A stretch of DNA of 6,399 nucleotides from assembly GCA_905236615.1 (NCBI GenBank), contig CAJORC010000065.1, positions 1-6,399 on the forward strand, in the 5' to 3' direction. The notes beneath the pieces are model-generated. The model did not search any database, was not told the origin of the DNA, and saw nothing but the letters and a program-made list of their open reading frames with translations. The position numbers and the translations under genes are program-made. Numbering within the stretch: the stretch's first letter is position 1; the number at the start of each line of letters is the position of its first letter. Positions 1 through 6,122 of the stretch are shown here, piece by piece. This stretch comes from an uncultured Lachnospiraceae bacterium. GTDB lineage: Bacteria; Bacillota; Clostridia; Lachnospirales; Lachnospiraceae.

Positions 1-2
1 CT

Positions 3-48
3 GGGATTTGCCCCATTGCCGTAGGCAATCTTAAAATGGGCAAATCCC
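3..48. repeat. Interrupted inverted repeat (hairpin) with a nested mini-hairpin
   Basis: GGGATTTGCCC at 3-13 is perfectly complementary to GGGCAAATCCC at 38-48. Inside it, ATTGCC (15-20) and GGCAAT (24-29) pair around the three-base loop GTA. Eight bases (CTTAAAAT, 30-37) are left unpaired on the right side only, as if the matching stretch were lost from the left arm. There is no T-tract on the visible side of the stem in either orientation, so it does not look like an ordinary intrinsic terminator. It abuts a second hairpin and lies downstream of the minus-strand operon. Confidence 0.75.
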
Positions 49-83
49 GTAACTGTGAGCACCTGCAAGGTGTGAACAGTTAC
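49..83. repeat. Second hairpin, 8+6 bp stem with tandem G-A mismatches
   Basis: GTAACTGT (49-56) pairs with ACAGTTAC (76-83), and GCACCT (59-64) pairs with AGGTGT (68-73, one G-U) around the loop GCA. The two stems are separated by GA opposite GA (57-58 and 74-75), an arrangement that can form sheared tandem G-A pairs in RNA. It starts at the base after the first hairpin, so the two form one compact unit 30 bases downstream of the phosphatase stop codon. It could act as a transcript-end structure for the operon or be an interspersed palindromic repeat. No T-tract follows it. Confidence 0.75.
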
Positions 84-112
84 ATATGACATATACTACC
101 TACAGGTATTTT

Positions 113-2218
113 TTACATTCCCAGATACTTAAATCCAAGCATTGTGATGTCATCAAACTGGGGCGCCGTGCCCACAAAATCGTCGATCTCGCTTCTGATG
201 TTTTTCAGAAGGATCTTCGGATCTGCGTCCGGATCCTTATTTAATGCCTTGAGCAGACGCTCATTTCCAAAAAGTTCATTATCGGCATTCGTTGCTTCAG
301 TCACACCATCCGAATACTGAATGAGCGTATCACCCTTGTGAATCTCAAATTCGTGCTCTCTGAAAGGTATTCCTTCCATGGTAGCCACCGCCGGAGAATG
401 TCTGTATTCTATGAGTTCGAACAGGCCATCCTTTCTTCTCAGCACCGGATGTTCATGTCCCGCATTTGCCGCGATACCTTTTCCCGTTGATATTTCTATT
501 ATAGCCAACCATACGGTTACAAAAAGCTCAGCCTTGTTTCCTTCACAGAGCTGGTCGTTAACATCCATAAGTACAGCTGCAGGTCCGCCGCCCATCATGG
601 TCCTGTTTTTAATGAGTGTTTTCGCGATCACCATAAACAGTGCAGCCGGCACACCCTTTCCGGATACATCCGCCACAACAAGGGCAATATGATCATCATC
701 AACAAAAAAGAAATCATAGAAATCTCCCCCTACTTCCTTTGCAGGATCCATGGATGCATAAAGTATGAAATCATCTCTTTCCGCATAAGGAGGAAATATC
801 CCCGGAAGCATATCAGCCTGTATCTGGGTTGCCACGTTCAGCTCGGCACCTATACGCTCGTTTTCGGCAGTAACTTTCCGGATATTTTCCATATATTCCT
901 TTAAGTTATCCTGCATTTCATTAAACTTACCGGCAAGTTTTCCAACCTCGTCTCCCGATTCAACAGGAATCTTCTTATCGAAATTTCCCTCTCCTATTTC
1001 CTGCACTCCGGATGCCAGCCGCTGGATCGGTCTTGTAATGGTTCCCGAAACTGCAAATGATATAAGGATAACTATGATTCCGACAATGGCAAAATATATC
1101 ATGAAAAGCTTATTGATATCAAAAAGCTTGGCCTGCATCCCCCTCTGGGATATTTCCGTAAGCTCATCACTTTCCGCTTTTGCCTGTATGGCAGGTGCCG
1201 TAACCTCTTTGGTTTCTATGCTGGCACAGAATATCCAGCCGGTTTCTTTCATCCTCGAAAAGGCGATATAACTGTTCTCATTTTCATATACGCATTCAAT
1301 TATCCCATCGGAATCAGATTTAACCGCATTGATAAAATCTTCGTTCTTAAAGTGATTTCTTATATCCGTATCAAAATTTTCTTTACTCATGTCAGGATGC
1401 GCGATAAAATTCATATCCGAATCAAGGACAAAGCATGATCCTGTCTCTCCTATCTTCAGCCGCATTACATCATTTATCATGCTCGTCAGCAAAACATCTG
1501 ATGCCACAACCCCGGCTCTTTTCCCGCTTGCATCCCTGTAAGACATAGCTGCAGTGATACAGGTATTTCCATATGAATCAGTGTAGGTCGGAAGCCAGAC
1601 AAGGGTATCCGGTTTTTCCATGGCTGCCTTGTACCAGCCGCGTTCCCTCGGATCATAATCTTCATTGTAGAGGTTTGATCTTGAATATCTGTAGGAAATC
1701 CCACTCTGGGTACCCAAGTAGATATTATCAAGAGTATTATTGTTTTTAAGTGAAGGCGCAAACATATACTCACAGTTGGATAATATCCGCACTTCCTCAG
1801 ATATCTCGGGAGTCCTCTCAACTCCTTTTACCAGAAAATACTTCTGACAGGCGACACCCTGTTCCGTTTCATCCGGTCTCGGCATTTCCTTTCCCACAAA
1901 ATTACCACTGTTAACATAGAGGCTGTGAGTATACTCCGCTGCCTTCGTTACAGTCCTGTTTACCGCACAGAACTCCTCGTTTGCTGCCTGTGCCTGTTTC
2001 TGGATAAGCTTCAGAAGATAGTCATCCGCCTGGTTCAGAAGCGACGCCTTCGCAATTTCCGAGGAATTAAGTCCCAAACTAATATTGGTCTGCTGGAATT
2101 CATCGACCATGGAATTCATGAAATAGTAGGATGCACCAAAAACGATCAGCAGCGATCCCAATGCCATAACTATGATAACTAACAAAATCTTGATACTGAT
2201 CTTCATATTCCTAAGCAT
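113..2218 (-). CDS. RsbU-like membrane PP2C phosphatase: dCache sensor, HAMP, SpoIIE domain
   Basis: A 701-residue membrane receptor phosphatase, expected to dephosphorylate a STAS anti-sigma antagonist when its outer domain binds a ligand. Membrane segments lie at about 10-33 and 370-390. Between them is a double-Cache ectodomain (about 40-335) with Y188, R193, W195, Y196, Y212 and D241 spaced like the amino-acid-binding dCache motif. A HAMP domain (about 391-445) and a short coiled coil lead into the PP2C/SpoIIE domain (about 466-698). Its acidic metal-binding positions are present: D499 in GGDFYD, D517 in ADVSGKG, D637 in YSDGVTE and D690 in QFDDITML; NAGH is at 585-588. The start at 2218 has GGAGGG seven bases upstream, lying inside the end of the ligase gene three bases away, so it is the last gene of the operon. 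The likely substrate is the STAS protein at 5314-5610 (inference from proximity). The family call is firm; the ligand is predicted only. Confidence 0.95.
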   Translation of the reverse strand: MLRNMKISIKILLVIIVMALGSLLIVFGASYYFMNSMVDEFQQTNISLGLNSSEIAKASLLNQADDYLLKLIQKQAQAANEEFCAVNRTVTKAAEYTHSLYVNSGNFVGKEMPRPDETEQGVACQKYFLVKGVERTPEISEEVRILSNCEYMFAPSLKNNNTLDNIYLGTQSGISYRYSRSNLYNEDYDPRERGWYKAAMEKPDTLVWLPTYTDSYGNTCITAAMSYRDASGKRAGVVASDVLLTSMINDVMRLKIGETGSCFVLDSDMNFIAHPDMSKENFDTDIRNHFKNEDFINAVKSDSDGIIECVYENENSYIAFSRMKETGWIFCASIETKEVTAPAIQAKAESDELTEISQRGMQAKLFDINKLFMIYFAIVGIIVILISFAVSGTITRPIQRLASGVQEIGEGNFDKKIPVESGDEVGKLAGKFNEMQDNLKEYMENIRKVTAENERIGAELNVATQIQADMLPGIFPPYAERDDFILYASMDPAKEVGGDFYDFFFVDDDHIALVVADVSGKGVPAALFMVIAKTLIKNRTMMGGGPAAVLMDVNDQLCEGNKAELFVTVWLAIIEISTGKGIAANAGHEHPVLRRKDGLFELIEYRHSPAVATMEGIPFREHEFEIHKGDTLIQYSDGVTEATNADNELFGNERLLKALNKDPDADPKILLKNIRSEIDDFVGTAPQFDDITMLGFKYLGM

Positions 2219-2221
2219 CTG

Positions 2222-3139
2222 TTATCCCTCCGTGACCATGGCATTCTTAAGTATATCCTCAATCATGTCTTCATATTCTATCCCGGCAAGTTCCGCTGCC
2301 TGAGGCATAAGACTTCCGTGCTTCAATCCGGGTACAGCATTTATCTCAAGTACATAAGGTTTTTTATCGTAAGAGCAGAGCATAAAATCAATCCTCGCAA
2401 GACCTCTTGCATGTGTGATCTCAAAAACCCTTTCAGCCATGCTTTTTATTTCATCCGACAGTTCTATACTCAGTTCATTTTCCTTTATCCCATATTTGCC
2501 TGTAAAGGTTATCAGAGCATTGTTTTCATCTTCCAGATCAAGTCCTTCCACAACAGGCAGGATGACCAATTCTCCCCTGCTCTCATAGATACCGACTGTA
2601 TAAAAATTACCTTCAATATACTCTTCAAGAAGAATCGGATCATCAAATCTGAAAACATTATCTATGGCAGTTATATCTTCCCTGCTTCTTATAAGTTCTA
2701 TCCCAAAACTTCCTCCCTGAGTCGGAGCCTTTGCCACAAAAGGAAAGCCGAAATCTTCGAAAGAATAGCTTTCATTTTCAAAATCCTTCTTAGTTAAAAT
2801 ATCCCAGCGCGGAGTAGCTATCCCGTATTTATCAAAAAGAAACTTGCACAATATCTTATCATTTATCAGACATGCTTCCCTCATTCTGCTGCCTGTAAAC
2901 GGTATTCCCTCATTCTCAAGTATTGCCTGAAAGGTTCCGTCACCGTATCCCTTCCCCTGCGTACACAGAAATACAGCCTCCGTTCCGATCTCTTTCAGCC
3001 TGTCTATAATACCGGGTTCAAAATTAAAGAGGTGCGGGTCATAACCTCTTTTTTGCAATGCATCAGCTATATCACGGGCATTCTTCTCTGACGGGCCGCG
3101 CTCCTCGACAGTCCCGCCATATACTACAGCCACAGTCAT
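2222..3139 (-). CDS. D-Ala-D-Ala-ligase-like ATP-grasp enzyme (divergent)
   Basis: A 305-residue cytoplasmic enzyme of the Ddl branch of the ATP-grasp superfamily, which joins two amino or hydroxy acids using ATP through an acyl phosphate. Length and fold order match Ddl. My alignment by eye to E. coli DdlB keeps GGT plus E13 (E15 in DdlB), K95 and K137 (ATP-contacting), K215-Y216, R249, D251, E265 and N267 (magnesium ligands), and S276-L277. It differs at conserved sites. The HGxxGEDG motif reads QGKGYGDG (61-68), and DdlB S150, part of the substrate triad, falls on G143. It may therefore not be the housekeeping cell-wall ligase; another dipeptide or D-Ala-X product is possible. The start overlaps the transporter stop by four bases (ATGA), with GGGGAGGG six bases upstream, so translation is probably coupled to the transporter. 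No gene symbol is given because the substrate is uncertain. Confidence 0.9.
   Translation of the reverse strand: MTVAVVYGGTVEERGPSEKNARDIADALQKRGYDPHLFNFEPGIIDRLKEIGTEAVFLCTQGKGYGDGTFQAILENEGIPFTGSRMREACLINDKILCKFLFDKYGIATPRWDILTKKDFENESYSFEDFGFPFVAKAPTQGGSFGIELIRSREDITAIDNVFRFDDPILLEEYIEGNFYTVGIYESRGELVILPVVEGLDLEDENNALITFTGKYGIKENELSIELSDEIKSMAERVFEITHARGLARIDFMLCSYDKKPYVLEINAVPGLKHGSLMPQAAELAGIEYEDMIEDILKNAMVTEG
2226..2231 (-). promoter_or_regulatory. Ribosome binding site of the phosphatase gene
   Basis: GGAGGG on the minus strand, seven bases before the ATG at 2218. It is formed by the last two codons of the ligase gene and selects this ATG over the in-frame ATG four codons later. Confidence 0.75.
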
Positions 3140-5085
3140 AAAAGTCCCTCCCCGGTATCTTTCTTCTCAAGCATAGAACACGACAACAGAAACAGAACTG
3201 CCATTATCGCAAATACAGATGCCATTATCTTTATCCCCGGCTGATAACCTGCCGTAATAGCCGCAGCAAATACCAGCGGTCCTGCCATTTCAAGCATCTT
3301 TTTAATAAACGACAGTACTGAAAGCGACTTTGAAGCACCCATTCTTTTCACCGCCGGCAGATCCAGAAAATAGTTATTCTGTACTCCGAAGCCAAAGCTG
3401 TCTGCCGAGCCTAAAAGCGCTGCTCCCATAAACGGAAGCAGAATTCCGGCTCCAATCCCGGGCAGGAAAAGACTCAATGCGATCAAAATGTTATAAATAA
3501 AATTGATATTTTTCAATTTCTTCTGTCTCAAAGAAACTATGAATACAGACAGTAACGGTCCGGCATAAACTATGACTATTCCATAAAGAAGCTGTGCACG
3601 TCCAACATCCGAAATACTTCTGCCTATTTCTTCAAAATACAGCGGAAGATAATAACTCAGAAAAGAAGCCGCAATACTTGCAGGTGCGATCATCAGTATA
3701 ACGAATAAAACCGCCTGGATAAACCGGGGATTTAAAGCAGTTTTTCCATTGTTTCCTCCCCTTTCTCCGATCTCTTTCTCTTCTTTACGGGGAAGGAGCT
3801 CATTTTCCATTCTTATGATAAATACAGATGTAACTACTGTCATGACCGCCGAAATTATAAATACTGTCTTATATCCGAATATTTCCGCAAGTATGGCACC
3901 GAGTGAGGCACCACAGTTCATTCCCGCATAAATGCCGGCATTGAGCAGTGCAAAGCCAAGCAGCTGTTCCTTGTTATTCCTTCCGAAAAGAGACAGGTTT
4001 CTCATCGTCATCCAGCAGAAACCGTAACCCAGACCTACTATAGCCCTTGCAAGCACGAAAATAAGTAGATCAGTTGAAAACGCTGACAAAAATGTTCCCA
4101 GTGCGACCATAAACAGACCTGATATGAAGGGCATCTTCCAGCCTTTCTTTTCCAGGATTATCGTAGTTATAAAAATAGCCGAACAGGTAAGTAATGTTTC
4201 TGCTGTCTGGGGCAGGCCGGCAGCTGCAGTATCCGATATCCACGGAAAAGGATTCATAAGTGACTTTGCCATCGTCGGGATGAATGCTCCCGAAAGCCTT
4301 GAGCCGAAATAGAAAAGGAAAGCAATCTGCCTTATATAATAAAGCGGCTTCATCATTGTCTTATCCGCACCTTCATCCTCGGCCTCCTCAGCATTTAAAA
4401 GGGAATCAGCCATATTTCTGGCAATCAGCCTTATCATAAAAATCACTATCTCAACCGAAAAAAACACAGATGTGACCAGAATCGTCAGCATATTCAGAAC
4501 AATTGACCTGAGCTGATCATTAATATATGTACGGTCCACTATAAAACGTATTTCTTCAGACTTGCCAAAAGAATATGAATAAGCAGATCCGGGCATACTG
4601 CTGCCTGTCTTTGAACTGTCAGATGAATAAAGGATAACGCCATCGGAATCCAAAACCGCTGCCTCAGTTATCCCGTGCTGGCAGAGACTGCCAAGAAGCT
4701 CATTGAGATCCTCCTTTTCACTTTCTCCGGCAAGCGTGATCCCATTTCTTATATCCGTGTATATCTGATAATTCAAAATCTGATTTCTTACAGAAACAAT
4801 TTCAAAGAAAAAAGAAACCTGAATAATGATCAATACCGCAACCAGCATGGCATTGATATTAACGCTTTCCAGCTTTCCCTCAATATCAAAAACAGGTCCT
4901 CTGAAAAAAAAGAATGCCAGCGAAGCACAGGCTATTATTACAAGGATAAGAAGCACATTAAAAGGAACTGCCGTGTATTCACGTGGTTCATTGATATTTA
5001 ATACAAGAAGAAATATATAAACTATGATCAGTGTCAGCGATGACCCGGCAAAAAGATATAGACGTGTCTTTGTTTTATTATTCAT
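3136..5085 (-). CDS. MFS transporter with N-terminal membrane-anchored sensor-like domain
   Basis: A 649-residue integral membrane protein, about 240 residues longer than a usual 12-helix MFS carrier. The N-terminal third has hydrophobic segments at about 8-30, 42-62, 78-98 and 195-219. Between the last two lies a ~95-residue, probably extracellular stretch resembling a single Cache/PAS-like fold: AAVLDSDGVILYSSD (142-156) followed by a short SKTGSSMPG loop. An acidic cytoplasmic linker (about 222-245) leads to the MFS core (about 248-637), with ARAIVGLGYG (346-355) and the glycine-rich NAGIYAGMNCGASLGA (382-397) typical of MFS helices 4 and 5. The usual DRxGRR loop is degenerate (LEKKGWK, 311-317). 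Substrate and direction are unknown; being coupled to an amino-acid-ligase-like enzyme suggests export of its product. First gene of the operon. An in-frame TAG lies just upstream of the ATG, which fixes the 5' limit. Confidence 0.88.
   Translation of the reverse strand: MNNKTKTRLYLFAGSSLTLIIVYIFLLVLNINEPREYTAVPFNVLLILVIIACASLAFFFFRGPVFDIEGKLESVNINAMLVAVLIIIQVSFFFEIVSVRNQILNYQIYTDIRNGITLAGESEKEDLNELLGSLCQHGITEAAVLDSDGVILYSSDSSKTGSSMPGSAYSYSFGKSEEIRFIVDRTYINDQLRSIVLNMLTILVTSVFFSVEIVIFMIRLIARNMADSLLNAEEAEDEGADKTMMKPLYYIRQIAFLFYFGSRLSGAFIPTMAKSLMNPFPWISDTAAAGLPQTAETLLTCSAIFITTIILEKKGWKMPFISGLFMVALGTFLSAFSTDLLIFVLARAIVGLGYGFCWMTMRNLSLFGRNNKEQLLGFALLNAGIYAGMNCGASLGAILAEIFGYKTVFIISAVMTVVTSVFIIRMENELLPRKEEKEIGERGGNNGKTALNPRFIQAVLFVILMIAPASIAASFLSYYLPLYFEEIGRSISDVGRAQLLYGIVIVYAGPLLSVFIVSLRQKKLKNINFIYNILIALSLFLPGIGAGILLPFMGAALLGSADSFGFGVQNNYFLDLPAVKRMGASKSLSVLSFIKKMLEMAGPLVFAAAITAGYQPGIKIMASVFAIMAVLFLLSCSMLEKKDTGEGLL
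3146..3153 (-). promoter_or_regulatory. Ribosome binding site of the ATP-grasp gene
   Basis: GGGGAGGG on the minus strand, six bases before the ATG at 3139 and inside the end of the transporter gene. It is strong and supports both this start and re-initiation at the ATGA overlap. Confidence 0.75.
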
Positions 5086-5130
5086 AAAAAACTAATTATC
5101 CCCCTAAAGCAAAACCCCGTATGCTTTTTA

Positions 5131-5159
5131 AATATAACATTTATCAAGATGAAATTGAA
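5131..5159 (-). promoter_or_regulatory. Putative promoter of the transporter-ligase-phosphatase operon
   Basis: On the minus strand an extended -10, TGTTATATT (5139-5131), is preceded by a weak -35 TTCAAT (5159-5154) with a 17-base spacer. Transcription would start near 5124, about 40 bases before the ATG at 5085. The -10 is good and the -35 is poor, which would suit an activated or moderate sigma-70-type promoter. No other candidate in the gap looks better. Confidence 0.45.
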
Positions 5160-5217
5160 TACATCTAATTGCTCTAAATTTTAAGCAAAATCATGGCTTT
5201 ATTTAACTTTATTCTTA

Positions 5218-5246
5218 TTGAAGTAGTTCTTTTTCTAAGGTATAAT
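5218..5246 (+). promoter_or_regulatory. Sigma-70/SigA-type promoter of the STAS-kinase pair
   Basis: TTGAAG (5218-5223), a 17-base spacer, then a perfect TATAAT (5241-5246). Expected start near 5253, giving a leader of about 60 bases. This is a housekeeping-type promoter; I see no SigB- or SigF-like element, so no autoregulation by an alternative sigma factor is apparent. Confidence 0.72.
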
Positions 5247-5301
5247 AATTGATAGTGTAAAACATTCAACTATATTTTCACCAGAAATCATTCTTTATAT
5301 T

Positions 5302-5307
5302 GGAGGG
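5302..5307 (+). promoter_or_regulatory. Ribosome binding site of the STAS gene
   Basis: GGAGGG six bases before the ATG at 5314; near-consensus spacing and sequence. Confidence 0.8.
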
Positions 5308-5313
5308 TATTCT

Positions 5314-5610
5314 ATGGAAATAAATAAAACTCAGGACGGAAGTAAACTCAATATTTCTCTTGTAGGAAGACTTGACACTACTACTGCACCGGAACTTGAA
5401 AGCAGTCTGAAAGATGATATCGCAAATCTTACAGAGCTGATTTTCGATTTTTCAGCTCTTGAATACATCTCATCTGCCGGTCTGAGAGTTCTTTTAAGCA
5501 GTCAGAAAACAATGAACAAACAGGGCTCAATGAAGATCACCAATGTAAATGAGACCATTAGGGATATATTTGATGTTACAGGATTTTCGGATATTCTGAC
5601 TATTGAATGA
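5314..5610 (+). CDS. STAS-domain anti-sigma factor antagonist (RsbV/SpoIIAA-like)
   Basis: A 98-residue single-domain cytoplasmic STAS protein, the usual length for the family. Its expected role is to bind and neutralise the RsbW-like kinase encoded next to it when unphosphorylated, and to be inactivated by phosphorylation. The signature is IFDFSALEYISSAGLRVLL (43-61). By alignment to RsbV (DSTGLG) the phosphorylated serine should be S54, with S53 sitting where the usual aspartate is. The N-terminal strand LNISLVGRLDTTTAPELE (12-29) is typical of STAS proteins. The gene opens the plus-strand pair, has its own good promoter and ribosome binding site, and ends 22 bases before the likely start of the kinase gene. 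The family call is firm; pairing with the phosphatase at 113-2218 is inferred from proximity. Confidence 0.95.
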   Translation: MEINKTQDGSKLNISLVGRLDTTTAPELESSLKDDIANLTELIFDFSALEYISSAGLRVLLSSQKTMNKQGSMKITNVNETIRDIFDVTGFSDILTIE

Positions 5611-5616
5611 ACTTAC

Positions 5617-5623
5617 AGAAAGG
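5617..5623 (+). promoter_or_regulatory. Ribosome binding site choosing the kinase start
   Basis: AGAAAGG ends nine bases before the ATG at 5633; a GGAAGG (5626-5631) lies almost against the ATG. Nothing similar precedes the in-frame TTG at 5603, so the ATG is preferred. Confidence 0.55.
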
Positions 5624-5632
5624 TTGGAAGGA

Positions 5633-6049
5633 ATGACTAAGAAACTTACCATTACCGCTGAGGTCGAAAAACTGGATGAAGTGCTTGGCTTTTTGGATTC
5701 CTTCCTTGAAGAGAGCAACTGTGATATAAAAACACAGATGCAGCTCGATGTTGCTCTTGAAGAAATGTTCGTGAATGTTGCTCACTATGCATATGCTCCT
5801 GAAAAAGGCGATGTTTGCATAGAAGTTGAAAATACTACAGATCCCGAAGGAGTTATCGTGACTCTGACCGACTCCGGAATCCCTTATGACCCGCTCGCCA
5901 AGGAAGACCCGGACGTTACTCTTTCTGCTGCTGATCGCCAGATAGGCGGTCTCGGGATCTTTATGGTGAAAAAAAGCATGGATGAGGTCTTTTACGAAAG
6001 AAAAGACGGGAAGAATATTTTTCGGATGCGGAAAAATTTCATAAGTTAA
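5633..6049 (+). CDS. RsbW-like anti-sigma factor / serine-protein kinase (GHKL ATPase)
   Basis: A 138-residue HATPase_c domain protein of the RsbW/SpoIIAB type, which phosphorylates its STAS partner and, in known systems, binds a sigma factor or other target. The N-box is ALEEMFVNVAHYAY (41-54), with E44 where SpoIIAB has its catalytic glutamate and N48 as the magnesium ligand. The G1 box is DSGIPYDP (80-87), with D80 contacting adenine in the family. The G2 box is GGLGIFMV (105-112) and closes over the nucleotide. An in-frame TTG at 5603 would add ten residues and overlap the STAS stop by eight bases, but it lacks a ribosome binding site, so I chose the ATG at 5633. No sigma-factor gene follows, so the target is unknown. 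A strong terminator lies just downstream. Confidence 0.93.
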   Translation: MTKKLTITAEVEKLDEVLGFLDSFLEESNCDIKTQMQLDVALEEMFVNVAHYAYAPEKGDVCIEVENTTDPEGVIVTLTDSGIPYDPLAKEDPDVTLSAADRQIGGLGIFMVKKSMDEVFYERKDGKNIFRMRKNFIS

Positions 6050-6063
6050 AAGAAATTAAATCT

Positions 6064-6111
6064 AACGCCATCAGATGAAGCCTAAAGAGGACAGCTTTAT
6101 CTAATGGCGTT
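6064..6111. terminator. Bidirectional intrinsic terminator between convergent genes
   Basis: AACGCCAT (6064-6071) pairs with ATGGCGTT (6104-6111). The stem continues as AGATGAAGC (6073-6081) against GCTTTATCT (6094-6102), giving 17 pairs with one C-A mismatch and one G-U, around a 12-base loop. TTCTTT follows in the plus direction. In the minus direction the stem is followed by TTTAATTTCTTTT. It sits between the kinase stop (6049) and the HMA stop (6123), so it can serve both transcripts. Confidence 0.82.
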
Positions 6112-6122
6112 CTTTGCTGTAT

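Noticed and set aside
97..114. TACC-TACA-GGTA followed by six T on the plus strand, terminator-like
   Set aside because: The stem is only four base pairs, no plus-strand gene precedes it, and it overlaps the phosphatase stop codon.
1486..1821. Minus-strand 111-codon frame within the phosphatase gene
   Set aside because: It is an alternate frame of the dCache coding region; it has no ribosome binding site and no recognisable domain.
2318..2797. Plus-strand open frame of 159 codons opposite the ATP-grasp gene
   Set aside because: It lies wholly antisense to a well-conserved enzyme, has low-complexity Ile/Phe/Lys-rich composition, and matches no recognisable family.
5105..5128. AAAGC/GCTTT inverted repeat in the transporter leader
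   Set aside because: A five-pair AT-rich stem with a 12-base loop is too weak to call a riboswitch, attenuator or operator.
5253..5313. STAS-gene leader checked for a riboswitch or alternative-sigma promoter
   Set aside because: It is short, AT-rich and without stable stems; the promoter matches the housekeeping consensus, so nothing more is supported.
5603..5632. Longer kinase start at the TTG at 5603
   Set aside because: No ribosome binding site precedes it, whereas the ATG at 5633 has AGAAAGG nine bases upstream and gives the usual N-terminus length for RsbW-like proteins.
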